DNA of 39,940 nucleotides from Clostridiales bacterium (GTDB taxonomy: Bacteria > Bacillota > Clostridia > Lachnospirales > CAG-274): positions 1 to 39,940 of the forward strand of contig JAJQFU010000032.1 of NCBI GenBank assembly GCA_021200955.1, read 5' to 3'. Each line of letters opens with the position of its first letter. Within the stretch, counting starts at the first letter, position 1. Shown here piece by piece: positions 9,324 to 17,510 of the stretch. Made by a program: the position numbers and the translations under genes. The notes below the pieces were generated by a model. The model was not told where the DNA came from, did not search any database, and saw only the letters and a list, made by a program, of their open reading frames with translations.

Positions 9324-10463
9324 ATGTTAAAAGGGATTTTTTATAAAAATTCTCCCTTTTTGCTGATTCTGACAGGTATTATTTTTGTTGGCATCCTCTT
9401 CCTGGTTCCTACAGGCTATGAGGATGCCAAAATTTATGAGGACGCAGAAAGGGTTAAAGCAGAGGTTATATCTGTTGACAACTCGGCAGTAAAAAGCTCG
9501 GGGCTTATTAAATCAGGCGAACAAAGCTGTGTTGTTATTGTAAAAAAAGGCATTTTTAAGGGCAGAGAGATTGAAGCCGTCAATTTTTTAAGCGGCTCTT
9601 TGGAACAGGACAAAATTTTTGAGGCAGGCGACAGCTGCCTTGTTACAATTTCATATGAAGGTGAAAATATAACCTCCTGCATTATGTCGGATCATTACAG
9701 GCTGGATAAGGAAGCTCTTCTGCTGATTCTGTTTTTTGCCCTGCTTATAGCCTTTGCGGGGAAAAACGGTTTTTTGGCAATTCTCTCATTTGTAATAACT
9801 ATAATGACTCTTTGGAAGATACTCGTTCCCGCATATTTAAACGGCGTAAACCCCGTATGGCTGGGAATGGGAATAACTCTTCTTTTAACCTGTATTATCA
9901 TATTTTTCGTCTACGGCTTCGACATAAAGACACTTTGCGGAGTTTTGGGCTCTTTTTTGGGCATATTTACAACCTGCATAATGGGCATAATATTTACAGA
10001 TTTGTTTAAGATACACGGCGCCGTTATGTCAAATTCAGAAACGCTGTTATACAGCGGCTATCAAAACCTTAACCTGACCTCCGTTTTTATGAGCAGCATT
10101 TTTATAGGGGCTTCAGGGGCAATGATGGATTTGGCAGTGGACATAACCTCGGCGGTAAACGAGGTTGTAGAGAAAAAGCCGGAGATTAAGTGGAGAGAAG
10201 CCGCCCGTTCGGGAATGAACGTAGGCAGAGCCGCAATGGGCACAATGACAACAACTCTTCTGTTAGCCTATTCCGGCAGCTATATAGCCCTGCTTATGGT
10301 TTTTATGGCTCAGGGAACCCCCATAGACCATATTTTAAACTACAAATATGTTTCGGCGGAAATTCTCGACACAATAACCGGCAGCTTCGGGCTTGTTACC
10401 GTAGCTCCCTTTACCGCCGCCGTATCCGGTATTCTTCTTACTAAGAAAAAGGCGAAGGGCTGA
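9324..10463 (+). CDS. YibE/F family integral membrane protein
   Basis: A 379-aa polytopic membrane protein. One membrane segment lies near residues 13-30, followed by a soluble extracytoplasmic region of about 100 residues rich in beta-type sequence. About seven further membrane helices run from residue 130 to the end, with the conserved small-residue stretch FIGASGAMMDLAVDI and a following E(V/K)-rich loop with R-G-M-N-x-G-R typical of YibE/F. The biochemical role of the family is not established. Here it lies 3 bp behind the phosphatase gene and uses a GGGGG Shine-Dalgarno inside the end of that gene, so it should share phosphate control. No terminator is visible after it. Confidence 0.88.
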   Translation: MLKGIFYKNSPFLLILTGIIFVGILFLVPTGYEDAKIYEDAERVKAEVISVDNSAVKSSGLIKSGEQSCVVIVKKGIFKGREIEAVNFLSGSLEQDKIFEAGDSCLVTISYEGENITSCIMSDHYRLDKEALLLILFFALLIAFAGKNGFLAILSFVITIMTLWKILVPAYLNGVNPVWLGMGITLLLTCIIIFFVYGFDIKTLCGVLGSFLGIFTTCIMGIIFTDLFKIHGAVMSNSETLLYSGYQNLNLTSVFMSSIFIGASGAMMDLAVDITSAVNEVVEKKPEIKWREAARSGMNVGRAAMGTMTTTLLLAYSGSYIALLMVFMAQGTPIDHILNYKYVSAEILDTITGSFGLVTVAPFTAAVSGILLTKKKAKG

Positions 10464-10533
10464 AAAAACTGTCATTTATGAAAAAAATCATTTTGAAACC
10501 GCCGAAAAAAGCAAACCCTCAAAGTCTCTTTTT

Positions 10534-10599
10534 TTATCATATATTTTACAAGATATTTACATTTATATGATATCGGAAAATTTTTATGTGTTGTATTAT
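10534..10599 (+). promoter_or_regulatory. Second Pho-box-like site and promoter, upstream of corA-ppk
   Basis: Hexamers TTATCA 10534, TTTACA 10545, TTTACA 10556 and ATGATA 10567 again repeat at exactly 11 bp. A TATTAT -10 box starts at 10594. The offsets from the -10 box (60, 49, 38 and 27 bp) are identical to those upstream of the alkaline phosphatase gene. The two middle hexamers match the Bacillus PhoP consensus best. The shared geometry is seen in the sequence; the regulator's identity is inferred. Confidence 0.65.
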
Positions 10600-10644
10600 A
10601 TAAAGGCGCAGATTCGGCAGGCAATAAAACAGAAGGGTAATGCT

Positions 10645-10689
10645 GTGAAAAATGATTTATCAGCTTGGAAGTCAGCTTCGGGAAACTAA
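10645..10689 (+). CDS. Possible 14-codon leader ORF overlapping the corA start
   Basis: A GTG at 10645 lies 7 nt after the only good Shine-Dalgarno (AGAAGGG, 10631-10637). It opens a 14-codon frame (MKNDLSAWKSASGN) that ends at TAA 10687-10689, inside corA. The annotated corA ATG at 10652 is 14 nt from the same Shine-Dalgarno, which is longer than usual. This may be translational coupling or a leader peptide, or simply an unusual start. There is no protein-level evidence. Confidence 0.22.
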   Translation: MKNDLSAWKSASGN

Positions 10690-11563
10690 TCTTGAAACTG
10701 TTATTAAAAACGGAGACTCCGCAGTTATTGTTACAAATGAAAACAAATATCCTTATATTTTAAAAGCTTTGGGAATTCAGGCGGAGGTAGATGTTTCCTT
10801 AACGGAAATTTTTTTCTGCAAGCTGGAAAGTCAGCCGGAGTGTCTTTACGGAACGCTTTCCATACCGCCGCTTTTGGATGTTTTGGGTGAGTGCTATCAA
10901 ATTGCATATATTGTTACTGCAAAATATGTAGTGCTTATAGACAACGGAGCCTTTGCCTCCCGTCTTATTAACAGAATAAGAACAAGAAAGGTTCATCAGG
11001 GAGAGACAAGAGAGCGTTTTTTATCCAATTTTATTGCAGAATTTATTTCAAGAGACGCCGAAGTTTTGGAGGGCTATGAAAACACCCTTATGGAAATGGA
11101 AGACGAAGCCTCAAAGGGAATTGAAGAACACTTTCAAAGCAGGCTTCAGCCTGTCAGAAAACAGCTTTTAACCCTTCGCAGCTATTATGACCAGCTTACG
11201 GATATGACCCGTGAGCTTGAAGAAAACGAAGACCGCTACTTTGCCAAAAAGCAGCTTAAATATTTCGGAACGGCAGCCGACAGAGCGGAACGCCTTAAAG
11301 ACAGAACAGGCTATCTTTTGGAATATGCAAGACAGGTAAGAGACGCTTATCAGGCTTTGGTTGACGCCAAGCAAAATGAAAATATGAAATTTCTGACAAT
11401 TGTTTCAACAATATTTTTTCCGCTGACACTGATTACAGGGTGGTATGGAATGAATTTTGAAAATATGCCGGAGCTGAAAACAGGTTATCCCGTTATTATT
11501 TTGGTCAGCTTGGCTGTTATTATAGTCTGCCTTCTTATTTTCAAAAAGAAGAAAATACTATAA
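10652..11563 (+). CDS. corA: CorA-family divalent-cation (magnesium) transporter
   Basis: A 303-aa pentameric Mg2+ channel-type transporter of the plasma membrane. The N-terminal two thirds is the soluble alpha/beta funnel with a long charged stalk helix (about residues 130-240). Two C-terminal membrane helices follow (about 247-266 and 278-297). The selectivity signature YGMN sits right after the first helix (WYGMNFENMPEL). The protein ends in the usual basic tail (FKKKKIL). The start is uncertain because the Shine-Dalgarno is 14 nt away and fits an overlapping GTG better. It lies 26 bp before ppk, so the two form an operon. Mg2+ is the counter-ion and cofactor of polyphosphate synthesis, which makes the pairing sensible. 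The substrate could also be Co2+ or Ni2+. Confidence 0.9.
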   Translation: MIYQLGSQLRETNLETVIKNGDSAVIVTNENKYPYILKALGIQAEVDVSLTEIFFCKLESQPECLYGTLSIPPLLDVLGECYQIAYIVTAKYVVLIDNGAFASRLINRIRTRKVHQGETRERFLSNFIAEFISRDAEVLEGYENTLMEMEDEASKGIEEHFQSRLQPVRKQLLTLRSYYDQLTDMTRELEENEDRYFAKKQLKYFGTAADRAERLKDRTGYLLEYARQVRDAYQALVDAKQNENMKFLTIVSTIFFPLTLITGWYGMNFENMPELKTGYPVIILVSLAVIIVCLLIFKKKKIL

Positions 11564-11589
11564 TTTTTTAACAACAGGAGGAAAATAAT

Positions 11590-13713
11590 ATGGATTCTGA
11601 AGTAAACACACAATATACACAGGACAGAGAGCTTTCATGGCTTAAATTTAACGAAAGAGTTTTGGAAGAAGCCAAGGACGAAAGCGTCCCTCTTATGGAA
11701 AGGCTTAAATTTGCCGCAATATTTTCAAGTAATTTAGACGAATTTTTTATGATTAGGGTAGGCTCCCTTCATGATATGCGCCTTCTTAAAGAAACCCATA
11801 TTGACTGCCGTTCGGGAAAAACCCCTAAGGAACAGCTTCAGGATATTTTCAAAGCCCTTATTCCCCTTTATAAACAAAGAGATAAGGTTATGGACGAGCT
11901 TGAGTCAAGATGCCGCGCCTGCAATATCTGCCGTTTGGGCTTTGACGAACTGGACGAGAAGGCAAAAAAGCAAGCCGCCCAATGGTTTGAAAAGGAGGTA
12001 AAGCCCATACTTTCTCCCCAAATTGTAGACCTGCATAACCCCTTCCCCCATTTGCCCAACAAAGAGCTTGAAATAATTCTCTCTTTAAAACGCAATGACA
12101 AACAGCTTTTGGGAATTTTGCCCGTACCGGCTTCTCTGCCGCCTTTTCTGCGTTTGGAAGAGAGAGGAGTTCACTATATTTTAACAGAAGACATACTTTT
12201 GGAGTTTGCCGGAGAAATATTCAACCAGTTTACTATTTTAGACAAGGCGGTAATTTCCGTTACACGAAATGCAGATATTGCCCCTGAAGACGAAGCCTAT
12301 GACGTAGATATGGACTTCCGTCAGCATATGAAAAAAATAGTTAAAAAGAGAACGCGCCTGTGCCCCGTCCGTCTTGAAATTCAGGGAATGCTCAGCGAAA
12401 GCACTGTGGAAATTCTCAGCCGCTTTCTGTCTCTTCCTCATGAACAGATTTTCCTTACAAAATCACCTATTCATTTGGATTATCTCTTTAAGCTGGGAGA
12501 CCTGCTGCCCAAAGAAAGCGCCGCAGCCCTCTGCGACACTGCCTACACACCACGGTTTTCTCCCGAGCTTAACCCGAACGAAAAAATCATTCCCCAAATC
12601 GAGAAAAACGATGCACTGCTGTTTTATCCCTACGAATCTATGGAGCCCTTCCTTCGTATGATTTCGGAAGCGGCTCAGGACTCGGACGTTCTGTCTATTA
12701 AAATTACAATCTACCGTCTTGCTGCCAAAGCCAGACTGGCTGAATATTTGTGTGCTGCGGCGGAAAACGGAAAGCAGGTTGTGGTTCTTATGGAGCTTCG
12801 TGCCCGTTTTGACGAGAAAAACAACATAGAATGGGCGGAAAGACTGGAGGAGGCCGGCTGTACTATTCTTTACGGCTTCGAAGGAATTAAGGTTCATTCA
12901 AAGGTCTGCCTTATTACAAGAAGGGAACACAACAGAATTAAATATATAACCCAAATAGGAACAGGCAACTATAACGAAAAAACGGCAAAGCAGTATACCG
13001 ACCTTTGCTTAATGACGGCTAATCAGGAAATAGGCGAGGACGCGGCGCAGTTCTTCCAAAATATGGCTACGGCAAATCTGGGCGGAAAATACAAACAGCT
13101 TTTGGTTTCCCCCTTTGAGCTTAAAAACAGAGTTATAGCCTGTATCGACAGAGAAATCGAGAAAAAATCCGATGGCTACATCTTTCTTAAGCTTAATTCT
13201 CTTACAGACAGAAATATAATCGATAAGCTGGCTGAAGCATCGCAGGCAGGGGTTGAGGTTGTTATGAACATAAGAGGAATCTGCTGTCTTCTGCCGGGAA
13301 TTGAGGGTCTGACAGACAATATTAAGGTGTTTTCCATAGTAGGCAGATATTTGGAACACAGCCGTATATACTGCTTCGGAAGAGAACCGGACGCACTGCT
13401 TTACATATCCTCAGCGGATTTTATGACCAGAAACACAGAGCGCCGTGTTGAGGTGGGCTGCCCCGTTCTTGACAAAAAAACAAGAGCCCGCCTGTTCCAT
13501 ATTATAGACGAGCTTCAAAAGGACAATTTTAAGGCGAGGGTTATGAAGCCCGACGGAAGCTATCAAAGAAAAAAGGATTATAAAATGCCTGTAAGCTGTC
13601 AGGAAAATTTCCAAAAAGAGGAAATAATAAAGGGTATGGGAAGCCAAAAGGAACCGGCTCCCATAAGAAAAATAAAAAATTTTATATTTAAGTTTAAAGC
13701 AATTTTTTCATAA
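11590..13713 (+). CDS. ppk: Polyphosphate kinase 1
   Basis: A 707-aa enzyme that reversibly polymerises the gamma phosphate of ATP into inorganic polyphosphate. The N domain starts with RELSWLKFNERVLEEA and SNLDEFFMIRVG, hallmark PPK1 motifs. The two phospholipase-D-like catalytic domains are present. His436 in KVHSKVCLITRR corresponds to the autophosphorylated His435 of E. coli Ppk, and a second catalytic His is in YLEHSRIYCF. TQIGTGNYNEKTAKQYTDL is also typical. Length is normal. AGGAGG precedes the ATG. It is cotranscribed with corA from a Pho-box-like promoter, consistent with storing phosphate during or after limitation. A bidirectional terminator lies 73 bp beyond the stop. Confidence 0.97.
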   Translation: MDSEVNTQYTQDRELSWLKFNERVLEEAKDESVPLMERLKFAAIFSSNLDEFFMIRVGSLHDMRLLKETHIDCRSGKTPKEQLQDIFKALIPLYKQRDKVMDELESRCRACNICRLGFDELDEKAKKQAAQWFEKEVKPILSPQIVDLHNPFPHLPNKELEIILSLKRNDKQLLGILPVPASLPPFLRLEERGVHYILTEDILLEFAGEIFNQFTILDKAVISVTRNADIAPEDEAYDVDMDFRQHMKKIVKKRTRLCPVRLEIQGMLSESTVEILSRFLSLPHEQIFLTKSPIHLDYLFKLGDLLPKESAAALCDTAYTPRFSPELNPNEKIIPQIEKNDALLFYPYESMEPFLRMISEAAQDSDVLSIKITIYRLAAKARLAEYLCAAAENGKQVVVLMELRARFDEKNNIEWAERLEEAGCTILYGFEGIKVHSKVCLITRREHNRIKYITQIGTGNYNEKTAKQYTDLCLMTANQEIGEDAAQFFQNMATANLGGKYKQLLVSPFELKNRVIACIDREIEKKSDGYIFLKLNSLTDRNIIDKLAEASQAGVEVVMNIRGICCLLPGIEGLTDNIKVFSIVGRYLEHSRIYCFGREPDALLYISSADFMTRNTERRVEVGCPVLDKKTRARLFHIIDELQKDNFKARVMKPDGSYQRKKDYKMPVSCQENFQKEEIIKGMGSQKEPAPIRKIKNFIFKFKAIFS

Positions 13714-13736
13714 TGCATAAACCCTATGATGATGCA

Positions 13737-13760
13737 ATAAAATATTTTTAAATATTTTAT
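13737..13760. repeat. AT-only perfect palindrome
   Basis: ATAAAATATTT at 13737-13747 and AAATATTTTAT at 13750-13760 form a perfect 11-bp inverted repeat with a TT centre. It lies between ppk and the convergent liv operon, just before the GC-rich terminator. It may be an accessory terminator hairpin or simply AT-rich sequence. Confidence 0.4.
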
Positions 13761-13786
13761 CTGCAGTTGTTATATTTATGCGATTT

Positions 13787-13823
13787 AAAAGCCGCTTGGG
13801 TGGAAGATCCAAACGGCTTTTTT
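13787..13823. terminator. Bidirectional terminator between ppk and livF
   Basis: AAAAGCCG (13787-13794) pairs with CGGCTTTT (13814-13821), with an inner TTGG/CCAA stem. T runs on both strands (TTTTTT to 13823 and AAAA at 13787) suit termination of both the + strand corA-ppk and the - strand liv operon. Confidence 0.88.
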
Positions 13824-13838
13824 ATAATGTTTATTAAT

Positions 13839-14552
13839 TTACGAGCTTTTACCGAGGTAAAGCTCCTTAACGCGCTGATTTGACAGAAGCTCGGCTCCCG
13901 TGCCCTCAAGCCCGATTGTACCTGTTTCCATAACATAGCCGTAATCGGCAATTTTAAGGGCTGCGTTGGCGTTCTGCTCAATAAGAAGAATAGTAATATG
14001 CTGCTCCTTATTGATTTCCTTAACCTTATTAAAAATGTCCTTAATAACAAGAGGAGCAAGACCCAGTGAAGGCTCATCCATCATAAGAACCTTGGGCTGT
14101 GTCATCAGGGCTCTTGCAAAAGCAAGCATTTGCTGTTCGCCGCCGGAAAGAGTACCGGAAAGCTGATTGCGTCTTTCGCCCAAAATGGGGAAAAGCTCCT
14201 CGCACATATTAATGTCTTTTTTTATGCCCTCTTTGTCCTTTCTGAGATATGCGCCTATTTTAAGGTTTTCTCTTACTGTCAGTTCTGCAAAAACATGTCT
14301 GCCTTCGGGAACAAGAACAATGCCCTTTTGGGTGATTGCCTGGGTTGAAAGCTTTGTTATGTTTTCGTCGTTATAAATAATCTCGCCGGAAGCAGTGTTT
14401 ACAAGGTGCATAATTGCCTTAAGAGTTGTGCTTTTGCCTGCACCGTTAGATCCTACAAGAGTAATTATTTTTCCATCGGGGATTTCCATATTAATGCCCT
14501 TAAGAGCTTTAATACCGCCGTAGTTTACAAAAATATCGTTTACCTTGAGCAT
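13839..14552 (-). CDS. livF: Branched-chain amino-acid ABC transporter ATP-binding protein LivF
   Basis: A 237-aa cytoplasmic ATPase, one of the two nucleotide-binding subunits of the Liv importer. Walker A is GSNGAGKST (about residues 34-42). The ABC signature is LSGGEQQM, and Walker B is VLMMDEPSLGLAP. The C terminus VKELYLG is typical of LivF. Its length matches the family (about 235 aa). Its ATG shares one base with the stop of livG (TAATG), indicating translational coupling. It is the last gene of the five-gene operon and is followed by the shared terminator. Confidence 0.96.
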   Translation of the reverse strand: MLKVNDIFVNYGGIKALKGINMEIPDGKIITLVGSNGAGKSTTLKAIMHLVNTASGEIIYNDENITKLSTQAITQKGIVLVPEGRHVFAELTVRENLKIGAYLRKDKEGIKKDINMCEELFPILGERRNQLSGTLSGGEQQMLAFARALMTQPKVLMMDEPSLGLAPLVIKDIFNKVKEINKEQHITILLIEQNANAALKIADYGYVMETGTIGLEGTGAELLSNQRVKELYLGKSS

Positions 14553-15322
14553 TAATCATCGTCCTCCTCTCCCAAATATGCCTTAATAACCTTGGGGTCT
14601 GCCTGAATTTCTTCGGGTACTCCCTGAGCTATGGTTTTTCCGTATTCAAGAACGTAAATTCTGTCGGAAATATCCATTACAAGCTGCATATGGTGTTCTA
14701 TCAGGAGAATTGTTATGTCGAACTTCTTGCGGATTTCCACAATAAAGTCCGAAAGCTCCTCTGTTTCCTTGGGGTTCATACCGGCTGCCGGCTCGTCAAG
14801 AAGCAGAAGGGTGGGGTCTGTAGCCAATGCTCTGGCTATTTCAAGGCGTCTCTGCAGACCGTAGGGAAGGTTTGAAGCCTTTTCGTCCTTAAGGTCATAA
14901 AGCCCTACGACCTTTAAAAGCTCAAGAGACTTCTCAAGCATAGCCTTTTCTTCTTTTCTTGCCCAGGGCATACGCAGAACGCATGAAAAGAGGTTCGACT
15001 TTACTCTTAAGTGATTAGCTATAAGAACGTTTTCCAAAACAGAAAGCTCCTTGAAAAGCCTTATGTTCTGAAAGGTTCTTGCTATGCCCATATGGGCAAT
15101 AACGTCGGGACGCTTTCCGTTAATTCTTTCGTCACCGAAAAAGACTGTTCCCTCGGTGGGGTTATAAACACCGGTTATCATATTAAAGGCTGTGGTTTTG
15201 CCAGCGCCGTTAGGCCCAATAATAGCCACGATTTCGCCTTTGTTTACTTCAATGTTAAGATCCTCAACTGCGGTAAGACCGCCGAAACGGATTGTTAAAG
15301 CCTTTGTTGAAAGTACACTCAT
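14552..15322 (-). CDS. livG: Branched-chain amino-acid ABC transporter ATP-binding protein LivG
   Basis: A 256-aa cytoplasmic ATPase paired with LivF. Walker A is GPNGAGKTT. The signature is the LivG-type variant LPYGLQRRLEIARAL rather than LSGGQ. Walker B is LLLLDEPAAGMNP. The segment FQNIRLFKELSVLENVLIA after Walker A is diagnostic for LivG. It starts 2 bp after the livM stop with a GGAGG Shine-Dalgarno. The C-terminal tail is acidic (GEEDDD). Confidence 0.96.
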   Translation of the reverse strand: MSVLSTKALTIRFGGLTAVEDLNIEVNKGEIVAIIGPNGAGKTTAFNMITGVYNPTEGTVFFGDERINGKRPDVIAHMGIARTFQNIRLFKELSVLENVLIANHLRVKSNLFSCVLRMPWARKEEKAMLEKSLELLKVVGLYDLKDEKASNLPYGLQRRLEIARALATDPTLLLLDEPAAGMNPKETEELSDFIVEIRKKFDITILLIEHHMQLVMDISDRIYVLEYGKTIAQGVPEEIQADPKVIKAYLGEEDDD

Positions 15323-15324
15323 CT

Positions 15325-16392
15325 TCAGACCTCCTTTTTGGACTTTTTAAGTCCCTTGAAAAATTTGAAAAGTCTGTCGAAAGAAAATTCTTCACTGCCG
15401 AAAATACCTCTTGACCAGAAAAGAATTATAAGCATAAGAACTACCGAGAAAACAACCATTCTCATACCGGAGATACCGGGGTAGTTTATAAAGCCGATTT
15501 TAATGGGGTTGTCTACTATTCTGAGCCATTCCAAAGCTGCACGGACTATAAATGCGCCTATAATTGAACCTGAAATAGAACCCTGACCGCCTAAAACAAC
15601 CATAAGAAGAATTTCATAAGCAAGTGTAAACTTAAACACGTCGGGTGAAATTGAGCTTAAGTGAGAAGCCAAAAGACCTCCGCCTATACCTGCGATAAAG
15701 CCGGATATAACGAAAGAGAACATTTTGTGCTTAAACAGGTTTATGCCCATTGCTTCCGCCGCAACCTCGTCCTCACGAATAGCCTTAAAGGCTCTGCCGT
15801 AGCTGGAGTGTATAAGCAGCACCATAAAAATAACCACTAATGCAAGAACGCCGAAAGCCACATAAAGATTAACGTGCGAGGGTATTCTTATAAGGCCTGT
15901 TGTGCCGTTGGTTACGCTTTGACCGTTCTGAATGAAAATTCTTATAATTTCGGAAAAGCCCAGAGAAGCAATAGCCAAATAGTCGCCCTTAAGTCTCAAA
16001 ACGGGGAAGCCTATTAAAAAGGCGAAGAAAGCCGCTACAAGACCGCCTATAATTAAAGCGATAAAAAAGGGAGCGTTGGCGTTAGCCAAAAAGCCCACAA
16101 TAGGCTTAATTTTATAAATTTCAAGCTTGTCCTGTGCACTTACGGTTAAAAGACCTGTTGTATAAGCGCCCAAAGCCATAAAGCCGGGCTGACCCAGTGA
16201 AAACATACCCGTTAAGCCGTTTACCATATTCATAGAAAGGGCGCATATAGCATATATACAGCAAAGCTTAATTACGCCTATAACGTAGGAGTTAAGCCCG
16301 AAAAGACCGAACTGCTGAATACCCACTATAAGAGCAACGAGAATTGCCAAAGAAATAACCGACAATATATTGTTAAGTTTGGATTTTTTCAT
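15325..16392 (-). CDS. livM: Branched-chain amino-acid ABC transporter permease LivM
   Basis: A 355-aa permease with about nine or ten membrane helices. LivM hallmarks include MNMVNGLTGMFSLGQPGFMALGAY, FLIGFPVLRLKGDYLAIASLGFSEIIR and the coupling-helix segment GRAFKAIREDEVAAEAMGIN. I place the start at the ATG at 16392, eight bases after AGGAGG. A longer frame begins ten codons upstream at 16422 but overlaps livH and has no ribosome-binding site. The gene starts 13 bp after the livH stop. Confidence 0.95.
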   Translation of the reverse strand: MKKSKLNNILSVISLAILVALIVGIQQFGLFGLNSYVIGVIKLCCIYAICALSMNMVNGLTGMFSLGQPGFMALGAYTTGLLTVSAQDKLEIYKIKPIVGFLANANAPFFIALIIGGLVAAFFAFLIGFPVLRLKGDYLAIASLGFSEIIRIFIQNGQSVTNGTTGLIRIPSHVNLYVAFGVLALVVIFMVLLIHSSYGRAFKAIREDEVAAEAMGINLFKHKMFSFVISGFIAGIGGGLLASHLSSISPDVFKFTLAYEILLMVVLGGQGSISGSIIGAFIVRAALEWLRIVDNPIKIGFINYPGISGMRMVVFSVVLMLIILFWSRGIFGSEEFSFDRLFKFFKGLKKSKKEV

Positions 16393-16405
16393 AACGCATC
16401 CCTCC

Positions 16406-17317
16406 TCAGACCTTATCGGCAATTTTCTCGCCGAGAATACCGTTGGGCTTATAAAGGAGAATTATTATAAGAAGAACGAATGAAAAAACGTCTTTATAGC
16501 CTGTAAGTGAGGGAATAAACGTAACCGCCATAATCTCTATAAAGCCGAGCATAAGACCGCCTATAACCGCACCCTTAACGTTGCCTATTCCGCCGATAAC
16601 AGCGGCAATAAAGCACTTAAAGCCGGGCATAATTCCCAAAGTAGGTGTAATCTGGTTATATTTAAGTCCCCAGAGAATAGAGCCTACTGCGGCAATTGCA
16701 GAGCCTACACCGAATGTAAATGAGATTGTCTTGTTTACGTTAATACCCATAAGCTTTGAGGTGTCTAAGTCCTTAGAAATAGCTCTCATAGCCATACCGC
16801 TTTTTGTGTGGTTAATGAGCAAAAGAAGGATAACCATAATTACGGCTGTAATTACGGGAACGTAGATACAAAGTCTCAGTGTATTTACAGGACCTATTTT
16901 AAGACCTTCTACAAAGAATTTAATCTGAGGAAAGGTTTTGGGTCTGCCCGAGAAAATAACTGTTGCAAAGTTTTCGAGGAAATAAGAAACGCCTATTGCG
17001 GAAATAAGCATAGAAATTTTAGGCGCATTCTGCTTACGCAAAGGAGCATAAGCCACCTTTTCAACGATAATACCCAAAAGGGCAGTAGCCACGATTACAA
17101 TAATAAAGGAAATATACCATGGAACAAAATAAACTGCTATTGAATAATAAGCTATGTACATTGCCATCATAAAAATATCGCAGTGTGCAAAGTTTATAAG
17201 ACGCAGTATACCGTAAACCATTGTATAACCCACTGAAATAAGAGCAAAAAGGCTTCCCAAAAGCAGAGCGTTGCACAGCTGCTGAAGGAACACCGCCATA
17301 GTAGGCATAACAATCAT
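16406..17317 (-). CDS. livH: Branched-chain amino-acid ABC transporter permease LivH
   Basis: A 303-aa membrane permease that forms the translocation pore with LivM. Typical LivH features are QQLCNALLLGSLFALISVGYTMVYGILRLINFAHCDIFM at the N terminus, the coupling segment GMAMRAISKDLDTSKLMGIN, and GGIGNVKGAVIGGLMLG toward the C terminus. About eight hydrophobic helices are evident. A GGAG Shine-Dalgarno precedes the ATG at 17317. It is separated from livK by 193 bp that contain a strong hairpin, so its transcript level may be lower than that of the binding protein. Confidence 0.95.
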   Translation of the reverse strand: MIVMPTMAVFLQQLCNALLLGSLFALISVGYTMVYGILRLINFAHCDIFMMAMYIAYYSIAVYFVPWYISFIIVIVATALLGIIVEKVAYAPLRKQNAPKISMLISAIGVSYFLENFATVIFSGRPKTFPQIKFFVEGLKIGPVNTLRLCIYVPVITAVIMVILLLLINHTKSGMAMRAISKDLDTSKLMGINVNKTISFTFGVGSAIAAVGSILWGLKYNQITPTLGIMPGFKCFIAAVIGGIGNVKGAVIGGLMLGFIEIMAVTFIPSLTGYKDVFSFVLLIIILLYKPNGILGEKIADKV

Positions 17318-17426
17318 ATTAATTCATCTCCAATCTTTTAAAAAAAGGGATAATGAATCTTTCACGCAGCCTTCCGAAGTCACTTAGGACTTACCGCCTG
17401 AAAAATCCGTTATCATTTAAAGAAAT

Positions 17427-17460
17427 ATCTCCCCTGCCTACCTAAAAAAGCAGGGGAGAT
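17427..17460 (-). terminator. Intercistronic hairpin between livK and livH, possible partial terminator
   Basis: ATCTCCCCTGC (17427-17437) and GCAGGGGAGAT (17450-17460) form a perfect 11-bp stem with a 12-nt loop. On the - strand it is followed by a moderately U-rich ATTTCTTT. Such hairpins commonly protect the binding-protein mRNA or attenuate readthrough, giving more binding protein than permease. Which applies here cannot be told from sequence. Confidence 0.65.
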
Positions 17461-17510
17461 AAAGTTCCGTTAAAGCTCGAAAAGGCTCAGCCTGTTCGAA
17501 AAAATATTTA

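Noticed and set aside
15325-16422. Longer livM start at 16422
   Set aside because: It would overlap the end of livH and has no Shine-Dalgarno, whereas the ATG at 16392 has AGGAGG at a good distance.
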